A DNA stretch of 44,082 nucleotides, from positions 1 through 44,082 of the forward strand of contig JAGAPR010000076.1 of NCBI GenBank assembly GCA_017623155.1, read 5' to 3'. Origin of the DNA: Prevotella sp. (GTDB taxonomy: Bacteria > Bacteroidota > Bacteroidia > Bacteroidales > Bacteroidaceae). The position numbers and the translations under genes were made by a program. Of the stretch, positions 1-9,684 are shown in pieces. The stretch's first letter is position 1. Each line of letters starts with the position of its first letter. Below the pieces are notes generated by a model. The model made no database searches, had not been told where the DNA came from, and was given only the letters and a program-made list of their open reading frames with translations.

Positions 1-41
1 AAAATGGTTGAATGAGCCTTTTACGCCACCGCCGGATTATG

Positions 42-100
42 CCCCTTTGACATAAGGGGGTTGAAATCCGTCTGCTTTTTGCAGAGTATTGTTACTCTGC
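42..100. other. Two short hairpins at the left edge
   Basis: Two inverted repeats are visible before the first gene. The first is a 6-bp stem, ccccutt-type (42-47 with 54-59, six-base loop). The second is an 8-bp stem, gcagagta at 81-88 with tactctgc at 93-100 and a four-base loop. Neither is followed by a clear T-run on the plus strand. They may be the 3' end of something outside the window. No gene is visible in positions 1-229. Confidence 0.35.
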
Positions 101-138
101 CTCGTCCATCATGCCTGAATTTTATTTAGGACAATATT

Positions 139-250
139 GGTAAAAAGGTAAGAAAGTAAAAGAGTAAAAAGGTAAAAAACCGTGTGACATAAAAGTAAAC
201 GCCGCATGGTTTTTTACCTTTTTACCTTTTTACCTTTTTACCTTTAAAAG
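139..250 (-). terminator. Large imperfect inverted repeat at the asd 3' end
   Basis: The arms 139-181 and 208-250 pair with each other. The inner 18 bases, ggttttttacctttttac, are a perfect match, and the outer part is about 80% matched. Both arms are built from repeats of the word ttttacc or its complement. The right arm overlaps the last codons and stop codon of asd, and the left arm gives a U-rich run on the asd strand. Transcription termination is the likely role, although the arms are longer than a usual terminator. Confidence 0.5.
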
Positions 251-1234
251 ATATTCGGCTATTTGCACGGCGTTGAGTGCCGCGCCCTTGCGTATCTGGT
301 CGCCGCTGAGCCACAGTGTCAGTCCGCAATCGTCGGCAATATCCTGACGTATGCGTCCCACGAAGATATCGTCTTTGCCCGCCGTGTCGAGCGGCATGGG
401 ATATACGAGGTTTGCGGGGTCGTCTTGCAGCGTCACTCCGGGTGCTGCGGCGAGTGCCTTGCGCACCTGCTCAATGTCGAGAGGCTTCTCGGTCTCTATC
501 CACACCGACTCTGAGTGCGCGCGCAGCGACGACACTCGCACGCATGTGGCCGAGCAACGCACGTCGCTGTGCATTATCTTTCGTGTCTCGTTGTACATCT
601 TCATCTCTTCCTTCGTGTATCCGTTGGGTTGGAACACGTCGATTTGCGGGATTACGTTGTATGCCAACTGATGCGGGAATTTGCTCACAGTGACGGGCTT
701 TCCGGCGATTATCTCGCCATATTGCTGCTGCAGTTCCGCCATGGCTGCGGCTCCCGCGCCGCTTGCGCTCTGGTAGCTGGCCACGTGTATGCGCCGTATG
801 TGGCTGAGCTGCTCTATCGGCTGCAACACCACTACCATCATAATTGTTGTGCAGTTGGGGTTTGCGATGATGCCGCGGGGGCGGTTGAGGGCATCTTCGG
901 CGTTGCACTCGGGCACCACGAGTGGCACATCGTCGTCCATTCTGAATGCGCTCGAATTGTCTATCATCACCGCTCCGTATTTTGTTATGTCGTCTGCAAA
1001 CTCTTTCGACGTGCCCGCTCCGGCCGAGGTGAACGCGATGTCGACGTCTTTGAAGTCGTCGCCATGCTTCAAGAGTTTCACTTCATACTCCTTTCCGCGG
1101 AATGTATATTTTGTGCCGGCGCTACGCTCGGATCCGAACAAGACGAGGTCGTCCATGGGAAATTCTCTCTCTGCGAGCACACGCAGGAACTCCTGTCCCA
1201 CAGCTCCGCTCGCTCCAACTATTGCTACTCTCAT
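230..1234 (-). CDS. asd: Aspartate-semialdehyde dehydrogenase
   Basis: Reduces aspartyl phosphate to aspartate semialdehyde with NADPH in the cytoplasm. This is the branch point to lysine/diaminopimelate, threonine and methionine. The 334-residue length fits the family. The N-terminal nucleotide-binding loop GASGAVG is at residues 7-13. The catalytic cysteine is C128 in NPNCTT, the SASGAG loop is at 156-161, and the catalytic-type histidine is H240 in RAHSES. The gene stands alone and diverges from the antiporter gene. A -7 element lies about 45 bases upstream of the start. The last codons run into a repeat of aaaaggt words, so the C-terminus KVKR is written by the terminator repeat. Confidence 0.96.
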   Translation of the reverse strand: MRVAIVGASGAVGQEFLRVLAEREFPMDDLVLFGSERSAGTKYTFRGKEYEVKLLKHGDDFKDVDIAFTSAGAGTSKEFADDITKYGAVMIDNSSAFRMDDDVPLVVPECNAEDALNRPRGIIANPNCTTIMMVVVLQPIEQLSHIRRIHVASYQSASGAGAAAMAELQQQYGEIIAGKPVTVSKFPHQLAYNVIPQIDVFQPNGYTKEEMKMYNETRKIMHSDVRCSATCVRVSSLRAHSESVWIETEKPLDIEQVRKALAAAPGVTLQDDPANLVYPMPLDTAGKDDIFVGRIRQDIADDCGLTLWLSGDQIRKGAALNAVQIAEYLLKVKR

Positions 1235-1280
1235 TGGTCGTTTTATATTAAAATGTAAAAATAATCATTGATTACCGATG

Positions 1281-1288
1281 CAAAATTA
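1281..1288 (-). promoter_or_regulatory. asd promoter -7 element
   Basis: On the minus strand this reads TAATTTTG, a perfect match to the Bacteroidota -7 consensus TAnnTTTG. The -33 position has only a partial TTTG match. It places the asd transcript start near 1275, giving a leader of about 40 bases. Confidence 0.6.
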
Positions 1289-1331
1289 CAACTTTTGGGG
1301 TAATTAAAGCCTATATTTGATATTTTTTTTG

Positions 1332-1339
1332 CAACTTTG
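1332..1339 (+). promoter_or_regulatory. Possible promoter -7 element for the antiporter operon
   Basis: CAACTTTG differs from TAnnTTTG at one base and lies 28 bases before the antiporter start. No TTTG is found at the right distance upstream, so this call is tentative. Confidence 0.35.
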
Positions 1340-1367
1340 CATTCGAATTGCAAATCAGTGAATAACA

Positions 1368-3488
1368 ATGCCAAATATATACGGTTATTTCCCCATAACA
1401 GACCCGACGCTGATATTCCTCGTCGTGCTGTCGATAATACTCTTTGCCCCGTTCATCATGGCCCGCCTGCGCATACCGCACATCATCGGCATGGTGCTTG
1501 CCGGCACGCTCGTGGGGCAGTATGGGCTTAACATTCTCGAGCGCGACTCTTCGTTCGAGCTGTTCGGCAAGGTGGGTCTGTTGTATATAATGTTCTTGGC
1601 CGGTCTCGAGATGAACCTGAAAGACATCATGCAGAAGAAAGTGCGCTTTGTGGTTTTCGGCCTGCTGACGTTTCTCGTGCCTTTCGTCTTAGGCTATTTC
1701 ACGGGCATCACGCTGCTCGGCTACACGCCGATGGCCTCGCTGTTGCTGTCGTGCATATTGGCGTCGAACACGCTTATCGCCTATCCGATAGTGCTGAAAT
1801 ACGGTCTTCAGAAGCATCCCGCCGTGGCGTTGAGCGTTGGCTCGTCGATGATTGCGCTGTCGCTGTCGCTGCTTCTGCTCGCGGCCATTGTGGGGGCCAA
1901 CGAGGGCGATGCAGGCATCACGTTCTGGATTGGATTTATTGTCAAGGTGCTGGTGTTCTGTGTGGGCATGACTCTCATAATCCCGAGGGTGACGCGATGG
2001 TTCTTCCGTCGCTGTGCCGACTCGGTGATGCTGTATATCTACGTGCTGCTGGTATTGTTTTTCAGTGCGGCCATGTCTGAGTTTTGCGGTCTCGAAGGCA
2101 TCTTCGGAGCCTTTCTCGCCGGACTGATGCTCAACCGTTTTATCCCCGGCGTGTCGCCGCTGATGAACAGGATCGAGTTTATCGGCAACGCGCTGTTCAT
2201 CCCCTACTTCCTCATCGGCGTGGGAATGCTCATCGACATAAGCGTGCTTTTCCGTCATCCGGGCACACTGTGGGTGGTGTTCTGGATAGTGGCTGTGGGC
2301 ACGGTGGGCAAGGCTGCCGCCGCGTATGTGTCGTGTCTCGGCTTTAAACTGCCGATGCTTTCGGGGCACATGATGTTCGGACTGACCGAAGCGCATGCCG
2401 CCGGAAGTATCGCCATGACGATGGTGGGAATGAACATGAAGATGCCCGACGGCACTTATCTCGTGGATACGGGCATGCTGAACGGTGTGGTGATGATGAT
2501 TCTCTTCACGTGCATCATCAGTTCGGTGGTGGTGGAAAACTCGGCACGCGACATACTGCTGAAAGAAAAGATGCAACCGGACAGCAACCGCGAACAGGGC
2601 GACGACGAGAAAATTCTGCTGCCGCTGCAACACGAGGAAGACGCACATGGACTGGTGACACTGGCCATCATCATGCGCAACAAGAAACTGAACCGCGGAC
2701 TGGTGGGGCTGAACGTCGTTTACGACGACATTTACAGCAGCCGAAACCGAAACGCCGGGCGGAAAATACTGGAAATGGCCGAAACCACCGCCATAGCGGC
2801 CGACGTGAGGATGCAGACACAGAGCCGGCTGGCCATCAACATTGCAAACGGAATAAAACACGCATTCAAGGAAAACGATGCGTCGGAAATAATAATGGGA
2901 CTGCACAAGCCCGCACATCAGGGCGACAGCTTCTGGGGCGCGTATACTCCGGGCCTTATCAGCGATATAAACAATCAGATAATGATTTGCCGGTTGACAT
3001 GTCCGATAAACACTCTGAGGCGCATACATGTGGCCGTGCCGTCGAAAGTGGAGTTTGAACCGGGCTTCTACCGGTGGACGGAACGGCTCGCGCGACTGGC
3101 CGCCGGACTCGGCTGCCGCATAATATTTCACGGAAGAGAGACCACGACGGCACTCATCGGCGAGTATATCCGCAACCGGCATCCCGAGGTGCGGGCCGAA
3201 TACGAACTGATGCAGCACTGGAAAGAATTTACAGAACTGGCACGGGTGGTGGCCTCCGACCATCTGCTCGCGGTGATAACGGCACGTCCGGGCACCGTAT
3301 CTTACAAATCGTCGTTCGAGCGACTGCCCGAGGAACTGACCAAAAGTTTCCACGATTGCAGCCTGATGATTATATATCCCGACCAGAACGGACAGCCGCA
3401 AGACGCAATGACATTCACCGCCCCGCAACGACAGGAACAGGAAAGTGCCTACACCACAATCATGAAACTGTTTCAAAAAAGGAAATAG
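1368..3488 (+). CDS. CPA2-type cation:proton antiporter with C-terminal Usp-like region
   Basis: An inner-membrane monovalent cation/proton exchanger of the Kef/NapA type, likely used for pH and Na+/K+ balance. The first about 390 residues are a run of hydrophobic helices typical of the Na/H exchanger fold, including GLEGIFGAFLAGLMLNR and a conserved-looking 'FLAGLEMNLK' stretch. From about residue 425 to the end (706) the protein is soluble and resembles two universal-stress-protein-like domains; one contains ASEIIMGLHKP. Such tails are known in Bacteroidota antiporters and may be regulatory. The ion is not readable from sequence. It heads a group with the LolD-type ATPase, 36 bases downstream. 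The start at 1368 precedes a normal hydrophobic N-terminus. Confidence 0.88.
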   Translation: MPNIYGYFPITDPTLIFLVVLSIILFAPFIMARLRIPHIIGMVLAGTLVGQYGLNILERDSSFELFGKVGLLYIMFLAGLEMNLKDIMQKKVRFVVFGLLTFLVPFVLGYFTGITLLGYTPMASLLLSCILASNTLIAYPIVLKYGLQKHPAVALSVGSSMIALSLSLLLLAAIVGANEGDAGITFWIGFIVKVLVFCVGMTLIIPRVTRWFFRRCADSVMLYIYVLLVLFFSAAMSEFCGLEGIFGAFLAGLMLNRFIPGVSPLMNRIEFIGNALFIPYFLIGVGMLIDISVLFRHPGTLWVVFWIVAVGTVGKAAAAYVSCLGFKLPMLSGHMMFGLTEAHAAGSIAMTMVGMNMKMPDGTYLVDTGMLNGVVMMILFTCIISSVVVENSARDILLKEKMQPDSNREQGDDEKILLPLQHEEDAHGLVTLAIIMRNKKLNRGLVGLNVVYDDIYSSRNRNAGRKILEMAETTAIAADVRMQTQSRLAINIANGIKHAFKENDASEIIMGLHKPAHQGDSFWGAYTPGLISDINNQIMICRLTCPINTLRRIHVAVPSKVEFEPGFYRWTERLARLAAGLGCRIIFHGRETTTALIGEYIRNRHPEVRAEYELMQHWKEFTELARVVASDHLLAVITARPGTVSYKSSFERLPEELTKSFHDCSLMIIYPDQNGQPQDAMTFTAPQRQEQESAYTTIMKLFQKRK

Positions 3489-3524
3489 GAAGAAAACAAC
3501 AAGGAAGCAAACGAATATACTGAT

Positions 3525-4232
3525 ATGATAACGATAAAGGGAATAAGAAAAAGTTTCGGCTCGCTCGAAGTGTTGAAAGGCATCGACCTCGAAATAAACA
3601 AGGGCGAGGTGGTGAGCATCGTGGGGCCGAGCGGAGCGGGAAAGACCACACTGTTGCAGATAATGGGCACGCTCGACAAGGCCGACAGCGGCTCGGTGAC
3701 AATAGACGGAGTGGATGTGGGCAGCCTCAACGCAGGCAAAATGGCCGAATTCAGAAATCTCAATATAGGGTTCGTATTCCAATTCCATCAACTGTTGCCG
3801 GAATTCACGGCTCTCGAAAATATTATGATCCCGGCATACATAGCGGGAAAATCGTCGAAAGAGGCAAAACAACGGGCAAAAGAATTGCTCGACTTCATGG
3901 GACTGGCCGACCGCGCCGACCACAAGCCGGGACAGCTCTCGGGAGGCGAAAAACAGAGGGTGGCCGTGGCACGGGCACTCGTCAACAACCCTGCGGTGAT
4001 ACTTGCCGACGAGCCTTCGGGCAGCCTTGACTCTAAAAACAAGGCCGAGCTGCACAGGCTTTTCTTCGAACTGCGCGACAAATTCGGCCAGACGTTCGTC
4101 ATCGTGACGCACGACGAGGGACTGGCGGCCATCACCGACCGCACCATACACATGAAAGACGGTATGATAGAGACGGCCGGCGACGACACAACCGCCACAA
4201 ACGAGCCGACAGACGATAACATAACGCTTTAA
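3525..4232 (+). CDS. lolD: LolD-type ABC transporter ATPase
   Basis: ATP-binding subunit of the kind that powers lipoprotein release from the inner membrane (LolCDE) or a related MacB-like exporter. In 235 residues it shows Walker A GPSGAGKT (34-41), the Q-loop in [12 protein letters not shown] (Q86), signature LSGGEKQR (138-145), Walker B VILADE (158-163) and switch histidine H196. The '[15 protein letters not shown]' stretch is characteristic of LolD. No permease partner is next to it, which is common for lolD in this phylum; the partner should be elsewhere. The C-terminal 20 residues are acidic and Thr-rich. It is followed after four bases by the S1-domain gene, so the two are co-transcribed. 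Confidence 0.85.
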   Translation: MITIKGIRKSFGSLEVLKGIDLEINKGEVVSIVGPSGAGKTTLLQIMGTLDKADSGSVTIDGVDVGSLNAGKMAEFRNLNIGFVFQFHQLLPEFTALENIMIPAYIAGKSSKEAKQRAKELLDFMGLADRADHKPGQLSGGEKQRVAVARALVNNPAVILADEPSGSLDSKNKAELHRLFFELRDKFGQTFVIVTHDEGLAAITDRTIHMKDGMIETAGDDTTATNEPTDDNITL

Positions 4233-4236
4233 AACA

Positions 4237-5067
4237 ATGATTGAACTCGGAAAGACAAACCACCTGAAAGTGGTGAAAAAGGTTGATTTCGGCATGTATC
4301 TCGATGGCGGACAAGCCGGCGAAATACTCTTGCCCGCAAGATATGTACCGTCGGGATGCCGCATAGGAGACGAGCTGGACGTGTTTCTTTATCTCGATCA
4401 GGAGGAGCGACTCGTGGCCACCACCGAGACACCGAAAGCACAAGTGGGCGACTTCGCCTGTCTCGAAGTGGCATGGGTCAACGAATACGGGGCTTTCCTC
4501 GACTGGGGATTGATGAAAGATTTGTTCTGCCCGTTCCGCGAACAGAAGATGAGAATGGTGAAAGGAAACCGATATATAGTATATATAAAGGTGGACGAAG
4601 ACAGTTATCGCATCATGGCCACGGCAAAGGTAGACAAGTATCTGTCTGCCGAAAGACCGCCATACAAGCACGGCGACGCTGTGAATATACTCGTATGGCA
4701 GAAAACCGACCTCGGGTTTAAGGTCATCGTGGACAACAAATATACGGGATTGATATACAACGACCAGATATTCAGAACGCTGAGCACAGGCGACCGCATG
4801 ACGGGATATATCGACCATATACGCATGGACGGCAAAATCGACGTGACGATACAGCGCACCGGCAGGCAGCAGACGCTCGATTTCAGCACCGTTCTGCTGC
4901 AATACATCAAAGAGCATGACGGGCGTTGCCATCTGACAGACAAGAGCGACGCCGCCGAGATAGCGATGGTTTTCAAGGTAAGCAAGAAGACTTACAAGAA
5001 AGCCGTAGGCGATTTATACCGCCAGAGACTCATCACTCTCGATGAAAACGAGATAAGATTGGTGTGA
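4237..5067 (+). CDS. S1-domain RNA-binding protein (CvfB/YitL family)
   Basis: A 276-residue cytoplasmic protein with tandem S1-like OB folds and a C-terminal winged-helix segment, the layout of Staphylococcus CvfB and Bacillus YitL. Recognisable parts are the first OB fold (about 5-65, with GMYLDGG), a second S1-like fold at about 70-130 (VNEYGAFLDWG), a third at about 145-215 (GFKVIVDNKYTGLIY), and the winged helix from about 220 (FKVSKKTYKKAVGDLYRQRLI). CvfB binds RNA and affects virulence gene expression in staphylococci; the role here is unknown. It begins four bases after the LolD-type gene and is followed by a 22-bp tandem repeat and a strong terminator. Confidence 0.82.
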   Translation: MIELGKTNHLKVVKKVDFGMYLDGGQAGEILLPARYVPSGCRIGDELDVFLYLDQEERLVATTETPKAQVGDFACLEVAWVNEYGAFLDWGLMKDLFCPFREQKMRMVKGNRYIVYIKVDEDSYRIMATAKVDKYLSAERPPYKHGDAVNILVWQKTDLGFKVIVDNKYTGLIYNDQIFRTLSTGDRMTGYIDHIRMDGKIDVTIQRTGRQQTLDFSTVLLQYIKEHDGRCHLTDKSDAAEIAMVFKVSKKTYKKAVGDLYRQRLITLDENEIRLV

Positions 5068-5084
5068 TTAAGCACCGTGTTATC

Positions 5085-5172
5085 TCGAAATTTCAATAAA
5101 AGTATATCGAAATTTCAATAAGGATATTTCGAAATTTCAATAAGGATATTTCGAACTTTTAATAAGAACGAA
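5085..5172. repeat. Four tandem copies of a 22-bp repeat
   Basis: Units begin at 5085, 5107, 5129 and 5151 with a strict 22-base period. The core tcgaaatttcaataag is self-complementary in part (tttcgaaa and gaaatttc). Units 2 and 3 are identical and units 1 and 4 have diverged. The array lies between the S1-domain gene stop codon and its terminator, so it would be part of the 3' untranslated region. Confidence 0.85.
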
Positions 5173-5174
5173 CA

Positions 5175-5216
5175 AAAATCCCCGCACCGTGGCATTGCCA
5201 TCGGTGCGGGGATTTT
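5175..5216. terminator. Bidirectional rho-independent terminator
   Basis: A perfect 15-bp stem (5175-5189 with 5202-5216) is GC-rich in the centre (ccccgcaccg) and flanked by A-runs on the left and T-runs on the right. It can therefore end transcripts from both convergent units, the S1-domain gene on the plus strand and asnS on the minus strand. The 12-base loop contains its own small palindrome, tggca/tgcca. Confidence 0.85.
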
Positions 5217-5262
5217 ATGTTATTCCCGTTCCGTCTATCATCGGGAACAGGAGAAATATCCT

Positions 5263-6657
5263 TTAAAAATCGGCCGACTTCGGTGTTCTCGGGAACGGAA
5301 TGACATCGCGGATGTTCTGCATTCCGGTGACAAAGAGTATCAGTCGCTCGAAACCGAGGCCGAAACCGCCGTGCGGACAGGTTCCGTATTTGCGGGTATC
5401 GATATACCACCACATGTCTTTCATCGGTATCTTGCGCTCCTCTATCTCACCCATCAGTTTGTCGTAGTTCTCCTCACGCACGCTTCCGCCGATGATTTCG
5501 CCAATCTGCGGGAACAGAACGTCGGTACCTTGAACGGTGCGTCCGTCTTCGTTTATCTTCATGTAGAACGCCTTTATCGCCTTGGGATAGTCGGTCATTA
5601 TCACCGGTTTCTTGAAATATTCCTCCACAAGATAGCGCTCATGCTCGCTTGCGAGGTCCATACCCCAGCTTATCGGGAATTCGAACTTGCGTCCTTTGGC
5701 CACCGCTTCTTCAAGGATTTTAATGCCCTCGGTATACGGCAGACGCACGAACGAGCCGGAAACGACAGACTTCAATCGCTCTATCAGCGTCTTGTCCACC
5801 ATCTTATTTAGGAATTCGAGGTCGTCGGCACAATTGTCCAAAGCCCATTGCACGCAGTATTTGATGAAGTCCTCTTCGAGATCCATCAGTCCGTTGAGGT
5901 CTATGAACGCCACTTCCGGCTCGATCATCCAGAACTCTGCGAGGTGACGCGGCGTGTTACTGTTCTCCGCGCGGAATGTCGGTCCGAAGGTATATATGGC
6001 TCCAAGGGCCGTCGCGCCCAATTCACCTTCGAGCTGTCCGCTTACCGTCAGCGAGGTCTGCTTGCCGAAGAAGTCGTCGTCATATACAATCTTCCCATCT
6101 TCATCTTTTTTAAGGTCGTACAAATTCTTTGTAGTCACCTGAAACATCTGGCCTGCTCCCTCACAGTCACTGGCCGTAATGAGCGGCGTGTGGAAGTAGA
6201 AGAAGCCGTGGTCATGGAAGTATTTATGAATGGCAATGGCCATATTGTGGCGTATACGCATCACCGCGCCGAACGTGTTTGTACGCAAGCGCATGTGAGC
6301 ATGCTGCCGCATATACTCGAAGCTCTGCCCTTTTTTCTGCATCGGGTAGTCGCTTCCGCATAGTCCGTACACTTCCAGTTCCGTGCATTGCAGCTCCACG
6401 GTCTGTCCCGCGCCCATACTCTCCACCAATGTGCCGGTGGCACTGATGCAAGAGCCGGTCGTTATCTGTTTCAAAGTATTCTCGTCAAACTTTGCCGGGT
6501 CTACAACGACCTGCACGTTTTTTATCGTCGAGCCGTCGTTGAGCGCGATAAAGTCCACTGCTTTGCTGCTGCGATGAGTGCGCACCCACCCTTTCACGTT
6601 GACAGTAGCGCCGAAATCGGTGCGCTTCAATACGTCAACAACTTTTGTTCTTTCCAT
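5263..6657 (-). CDS. asnS: Asparaginyl-tRNA synthetase
   Basis: Class IIb aminoacyl-tRNA synthetase that charges tRNA-Asn with asparagine. The 464-residue length fits bacterial AsnRS. An N-terminal anticodon-binding OB fold covers about 15-115 ([23 protein letters not shown] begins it). The catalytic core follows with the [13 protein letters not shown] segment, the [21 protein letters not shown] motif 2 region and motif 3 GFGLGFERL (431-439). It is the last gene of the purB-rluB-asnS operon, 19 bases after rluB, and ends at the bidirectional terminator. Confidence 0.96.
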   Translation of the reverse strand: MERTKVVDVLKRTDFGATVNVKGWVRTHRSSKAVDFIALNDGSTIKNVQVVVDPAKFDENTLKQITTGSCISATGTLVESMGAGQTVELQCTELEVYGLCGSDYPMQKKGQSFEYMRQHAHMRLRTNTFGAVMRIRHNMAIAIHKYFHDHGFFYFHTPLITASDCEGAGQMFQVTTKNLYDLKKDEDGKIVYDDDFFGKQTSLTVSGQLEGELGATALGAIYTFGPTFRAENSNTPRHLAEFWMIEPEVAFIDLNGLMDLEEDFIKYCVQWALDNCADDLEFLNKMVDKTLIERLKSVVSGSFVRLPYTEGIKILEEAVAKGRKFEFPISWGMDLASEHERYLVEEYFKKPVIMTDYPKAIKAFYMKINEDGRTVQGTDVLFPQIGEIIGGSVREENYDKLMGEIEERKIPMKDMWWYIDTRKYGTCPHGGFGLGFERLILFVTGMQNIRDVIPFPRTPKSADF

Positions 6658-6676
6658 ATTCCTTGTCTTTTTACGT

Positions 6677-8182
6677 TTATTCGTAAGCGCCCATGCGCAG
6701 ACGGTTCACCTCTTCTTCCGTGAGGTATCGCCAGTCGCCGCGGCGCAGATTTTTCTTCGTCAGTCCGGCAAATAGCACACGGTCGAGCTTTGTCACCTTA
6801 TAGCCGAGATGCTCGAATATGCGGCGCACGATACGGTTCTTGCCGCTGTGTATCTCTATTCCCACCTGTTTTTTGTCCACTGGGTCGGCATATTCCACCG
6901 CATCGGCCTTTATTTCGCCGTCGTCGAGCATTATACCGTCGCGTATTTGCTGCAGATCATGAGCCGTGACGTTCTTGTCGAGATACACGTGGTATACTTT
7001 CTTCTTCAAGAATTTGGGATGCGTCAGCTTGCTGGCAAGGTCGCCGTCGTTTGTCAACAGCAGCACGCCGGTGGTGTTTCTGTCGAGTCGTCCCACAGGA
7101 TATATGCGCTCGGTGCATGCGTCTTTCACGAGATCCATCACCGTTTTGCGTTGCTGCGGGTCGTCGCTTGTGGTCACATGGTCTTTCGGTTTGTTGAGAA
7201 GCACGTACACTTTCTTCTCCGGAGACACCGGTTGGTCGTGGAACATTACAGTGTCCGTGCGCATCACTTTCGAGCCGAGCTCGGTGATTACTTCACCGTT
7301 TACCGTCACCACTCCGGCCTGTATGAACTCGTCGGCCTCACGACGGCTGCACACTCCGGCGTTTGCCAAAAACTTGTTGAGACGTATCGGTTCGTTGGGA
7401 TCGTAGTGCTCCTCTTTATATTCGATGCGCTTCTTCATGCTGTACTTGGCGTGCGGGTCGTAATCGGCGGTGCGCTGGCGATATCCGCCGCGCTGTTGGC
7501 CGTATCCGCCACGGTTGTTATATCCGCCGCGATTGCCGCCGTAGTTATTGCGCGGCTGGTATCCGCCCTGTTCGCCCTCGCCGCCGTTGTTGAAGCGCGG
7601 ACGGTATGCGGGGCGTTCCTGATTGTATCCGCCGCGATTGCCGCCATAGTTGTTACGCGGCTGGTATCCGCCCTGTTCGCCCTCGCCGCCATTGTTGAAG
7701 CGCGGACGGTATGCGGGACGTTCCTGATTGTATCCGCCGCGATTGCCGCCGTTGTTGAAGCGCGGACGGTATCCGCCCTGTTCGCCCTCGCCGCCGTTGT
7801 TGAAGCGCGGACGGTATGCGGGACGCTCCTGATTGTATCCGCCGCGATTGCCGCCGTAGTTGTTGTGCGGCTGACGATAATCGCCATCGTTATTGTTGAA
7901 ACGCGGGCGATATGGCCGCTGTTGCGATGCGCTTTGCAGTCCGGCTCCGAATCCTTCCGGCCGGAAACCGCCCTCGTCGTTGTCGTTGTTATACCTTGAA
8001 TAGCCGCCCCGCCTATCCTGATTGTAAACGCGGGCCTGATTAATGCGCGGGCGCGGTGAGCGTCCTACGCTTCGATTGCTTTGATAACCGTCCGAAGCCT
8101 CTGATGCACGGTAACCTTCCCGGCCACCTGCTTTTTGCTCTGCGGACATCTCTTCTTGTCTTTTTTCGTTTTCTAAATCCAT
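6677..8182 (-). CDS. rluB: 23S rRNA pseudouridine synthase (RluB/RsuA family) with long RG-rich N-terminus
   Basis: Converts a uridine of ribosomal RNA to pseudouridine. The enzyme core occupies the second half: an S4 RNA-binding domain at about 265-312 ([22 protein letters not shown]) and the RsuA/RluB catalytic domain with GRLDRNTTG (364-372), where D367 is the nucleophile. The first about 245 residues are low-complexity, rich in Gly, Arg, Asn and Tyr, and include three exact-period copies of a 35-residue repeat (110-214). The usual RluB is about 250-290 residues, so this half is an addition; such RG-rich tails occur in Bacteroidota and probably bind RNA. Whether it acts as RluB or as an RluE/RsuA relative cannot be settled by reading. 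Confidence 0.88.
   Translation of the reverse strand: MDLENEKRQEEMSAEQKAGGREGYRASEASDGYQSNRSVGRSPRPRINQARVYNQDRRGGYSRYNNDNDEGGFRPEGFGAGLQSASQQRPYRPRFNNNDGDYRQPHNNYGGNRGGYNQERPAYRPRFNNGGEGEQGGYRPRFNNGGNRGGYNQERPAYRPRFNNGGEGEQGGYQPRNNYGGNRGGYNQERPAYRPRFNNGGEGEQGGYQPRNNYGGNRGGYNNRGGYGQQRGGYRQRTADYDPHAKYSMKKRIEYKEEHYDPNEPIRLNKFLANAGVCSRREADEFIQAGVVTVNGEVITELGSKVMRTDTVMFHDQPVSPEKKVYVLLNKPKDHVTTSDDPQQRKTVMDLVKDACTERIYPVGRLDRNTTGVLLLTNDGDLASKLTHPKFLKKKVYHVYLDKNVTAHDLQQIRDGIMLDDGEIKADAVEYADPVDKKQVGIEIHSGKNRIVRRIFEHLGYKVTKLDRVLFAGLTKKNLRRGDWRYLTEEEVNRLRMGAYE
7541..7855 (-). repeat. Three in-frame 105-bp repeats in rluB
   Basis: Period 35 codons, copies starting at residues 110, 145 and 180 of the protein. 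Each unit begins [20 protein letters not shown] and continues with a GEGEQGGY spacer. The copies are nearly identical in DNA, so copy number can change by recombination without changing the reading frame. Confidence 0.88.
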
Positions 8183-8237
8183 TGTTTACTTGATTTTAAA
8201 TAGGGTCTCACGACCCCGGTCGTTTTTATTTGTTGCT

Positions 8238-9584
8238 TTATATTCCTGTATATGTGTGTGGCGTGATGGCCATCAGTTCGGCTTTCACGCTGTCGCTTAC
8301 ATTGAGTTCGCCGATAAACCGGTGTATTGTCTCCTCTGTCATTTTCTCGTTTGTGCGCGTAAGTGCTTTCAATGCCTCGTAGGGATGCGGGTAAGCCTCA
8401 CGGCGCAGCACCGTCTGTATGGCCTCGGCCACCACTGCCCACGTATTGTCGAGGTCGGCACTGATTTTCTCTTCGTTGAGTATCAGCTTGCGAAGTCCTT
8501 TCAGTGTGCTTTGCATCGCTATCAATCCGTGCCCCATCGGCACACCTACGTTGCGCAGCACGGTGGAGTCTGTGAGGTCTCTCTGCAACCGGCTGACGGG
8601 CAACTTGGCCGCAAGGAATTGCAGAATGGCGTTGGCAATGCCGAGATTTCCCTCGCTGTTCTCGAAGTCTATCGGGTTCACCTTGTGCGGCATGGCGCTC
8701 GAGCCTACCTCGCCCGCCTTTATCTTCTGTTTGAAATATTCCATCGATATATACATCCATATATCCCTGTCGAGGTCTATTATGATTGTATTGATGCGGC
8801 GCATGGCATCGAACAGTGCGCCCATATAGTCGTAATTGCTTATCTGGGTGGTATACTGCTCGCGCTCCAATCCGAGTTTCTCGCTCACAAACTTGTTGCC
8901 GAACGTGCGCCAGTCATACTGCGGATAGGCCACACGATGGGCGTTGTAGTTGCCTGTGGCTCCGCCGAACTTGGCTGTCACCGGCAGCGATTTCAACTGT
9001 TTGAGCTGCTCTTCGAGACGATATACGAACACCATTATCTCTTTGCCGAGACGTGTGGGCGACGCGGGCTGCCCGTGGGTCTTTGCCAGCATGGCCACGT
9101 CTTTCCACTCTTCGGCATAGTCGCGCAACAGGCCGATGAGCTCTTCTATCACCGGGCAGTATACATCGGCGAGTGCCTCTTTTATCGACAGGGGCACACT
9201 GGTGTTGTTGATGTCTTGCGATGTGAGTCCGAAATGTATGAACTCCTTGTACTTCTCGAAACCGCCGATGGCATCGAGTTGCTCCTTTATGAAATATTCA
9301 ACGGCTTTCACATCGTGGTTTGTCACTTTCTCTATGTCTTTCACGCGCTCCGCGTCGGCCACGGTGAAATTACGGTATATGTCGCGCAGACGCTCGAACA
9401 GAGCGTGGTCGAAATTCGCAAGCTGCGGCAACGGCAACTCGCACAGTGTTATGAAATACTCTATCTCCACCCTTACGCGATAGCGGATGAGTGCGTACTC
9501 CGAAAAATATTCTGCCAATGGCTCCGTCTTGCCTCTGTAACGCCCGTCGATGGGCGACACGGCTGTCAACAAATTTAAGTCCAT
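8238..9584 (-). CDS. purB: Adenylosuccinate lyase
   Basis: Cleaves SAICAR and adenylosuccinate, releasing fumarate, in two steps of purine synthesis. The 448-residue protein belongs to the fumarase/aspartase superfamily: TSQD at 121-124, catalytic-type histidine H170 in KTHGQPASPTRLG, and the superfamily signature GSSAMPHKVNP at 294-304, which carries the mobile catalytic serine loop. It is first in the operon purB-rluB-asnS. The stop codon lies 55 bases before the rluB start. A clear -7 element lies upstream. Confidence 0.96.
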   Translation of the reverse strand: MDLNLLTAVSPIDGRYRGKTEPLAEYFSEYALIRYRVRVEIEYFITLCELPLPQLANFDHALFERLRDIYRNFTVADAERVKDIEKVTNHDVKAVEYFIKEQLDAIGGFEKYKEFIHFGLTSQDINNTSVPLSIKEALADVYCPVIEELIGLLRDYAEEWKDVAMLAKTHGQPASPTRLGKEIMVFVYRLEEQLKQLKSLPVTAKFGGATGNYNAHRVAYPQYDWRTFGNKFVSEKLGLEREQYTTQISNYDYMGALFDAMRRINTIIIDLDRDIWMYISMEYFKQKIKAGEVGSSAMPHKVNPIDFENSEGNLGIANAILQFLAAKLPVSRLQRDLTDSTVLRNVGVPMGHGLIAMQSTLKGLRKLILNEEKISADLDNTWAVVAEAIQTVLRREAYPHPYEALKALTRTNEKMTEETIHRFIGELNVSDSVKAELMAITPHTYTGI

Positions 9585-9618
9585 ATACTTAATACTTACT
9601 ATAATACTATTTAGGCCG

Positions 9619-9652
9619 CAAAGGTAATCATTAAATTCGACTTAACCGCAAA
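9619..9652 (-). promoter_or_regulatory. purB-rluB-asnS operon promoter
   Basis: On the minus strand TACCTTTG (9619-9626) is a perfect -7 element, with TTTG (9649-9652) 22 bases upstream, slightly longer than the usual 19-21. The transcript start falls about 30 bases before the purB start codon. Confidence 0.65.
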
Positions 9653-9684
9653 ACTATAAGCCAAATTTACATATATCATATATA

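Noticed and set aside
1689-4364. 891-residue open frame on the minus strand
   Set aside because: It lies antisense to the antiporter and LolD-type genes and has no family features. Long antisense frames are expected from the codon composition here.
5085-5172. CRISPR array
   Set aside because: The units are directly adjacent with no spacers and no cas genes are nearby.
8190-9578. 462-residue open frame on the plus strand opposite purB
   Set aside because: It is the mirror of a gene with full family motifs, and its translation is Cys/His/Tyr-rich without domains.
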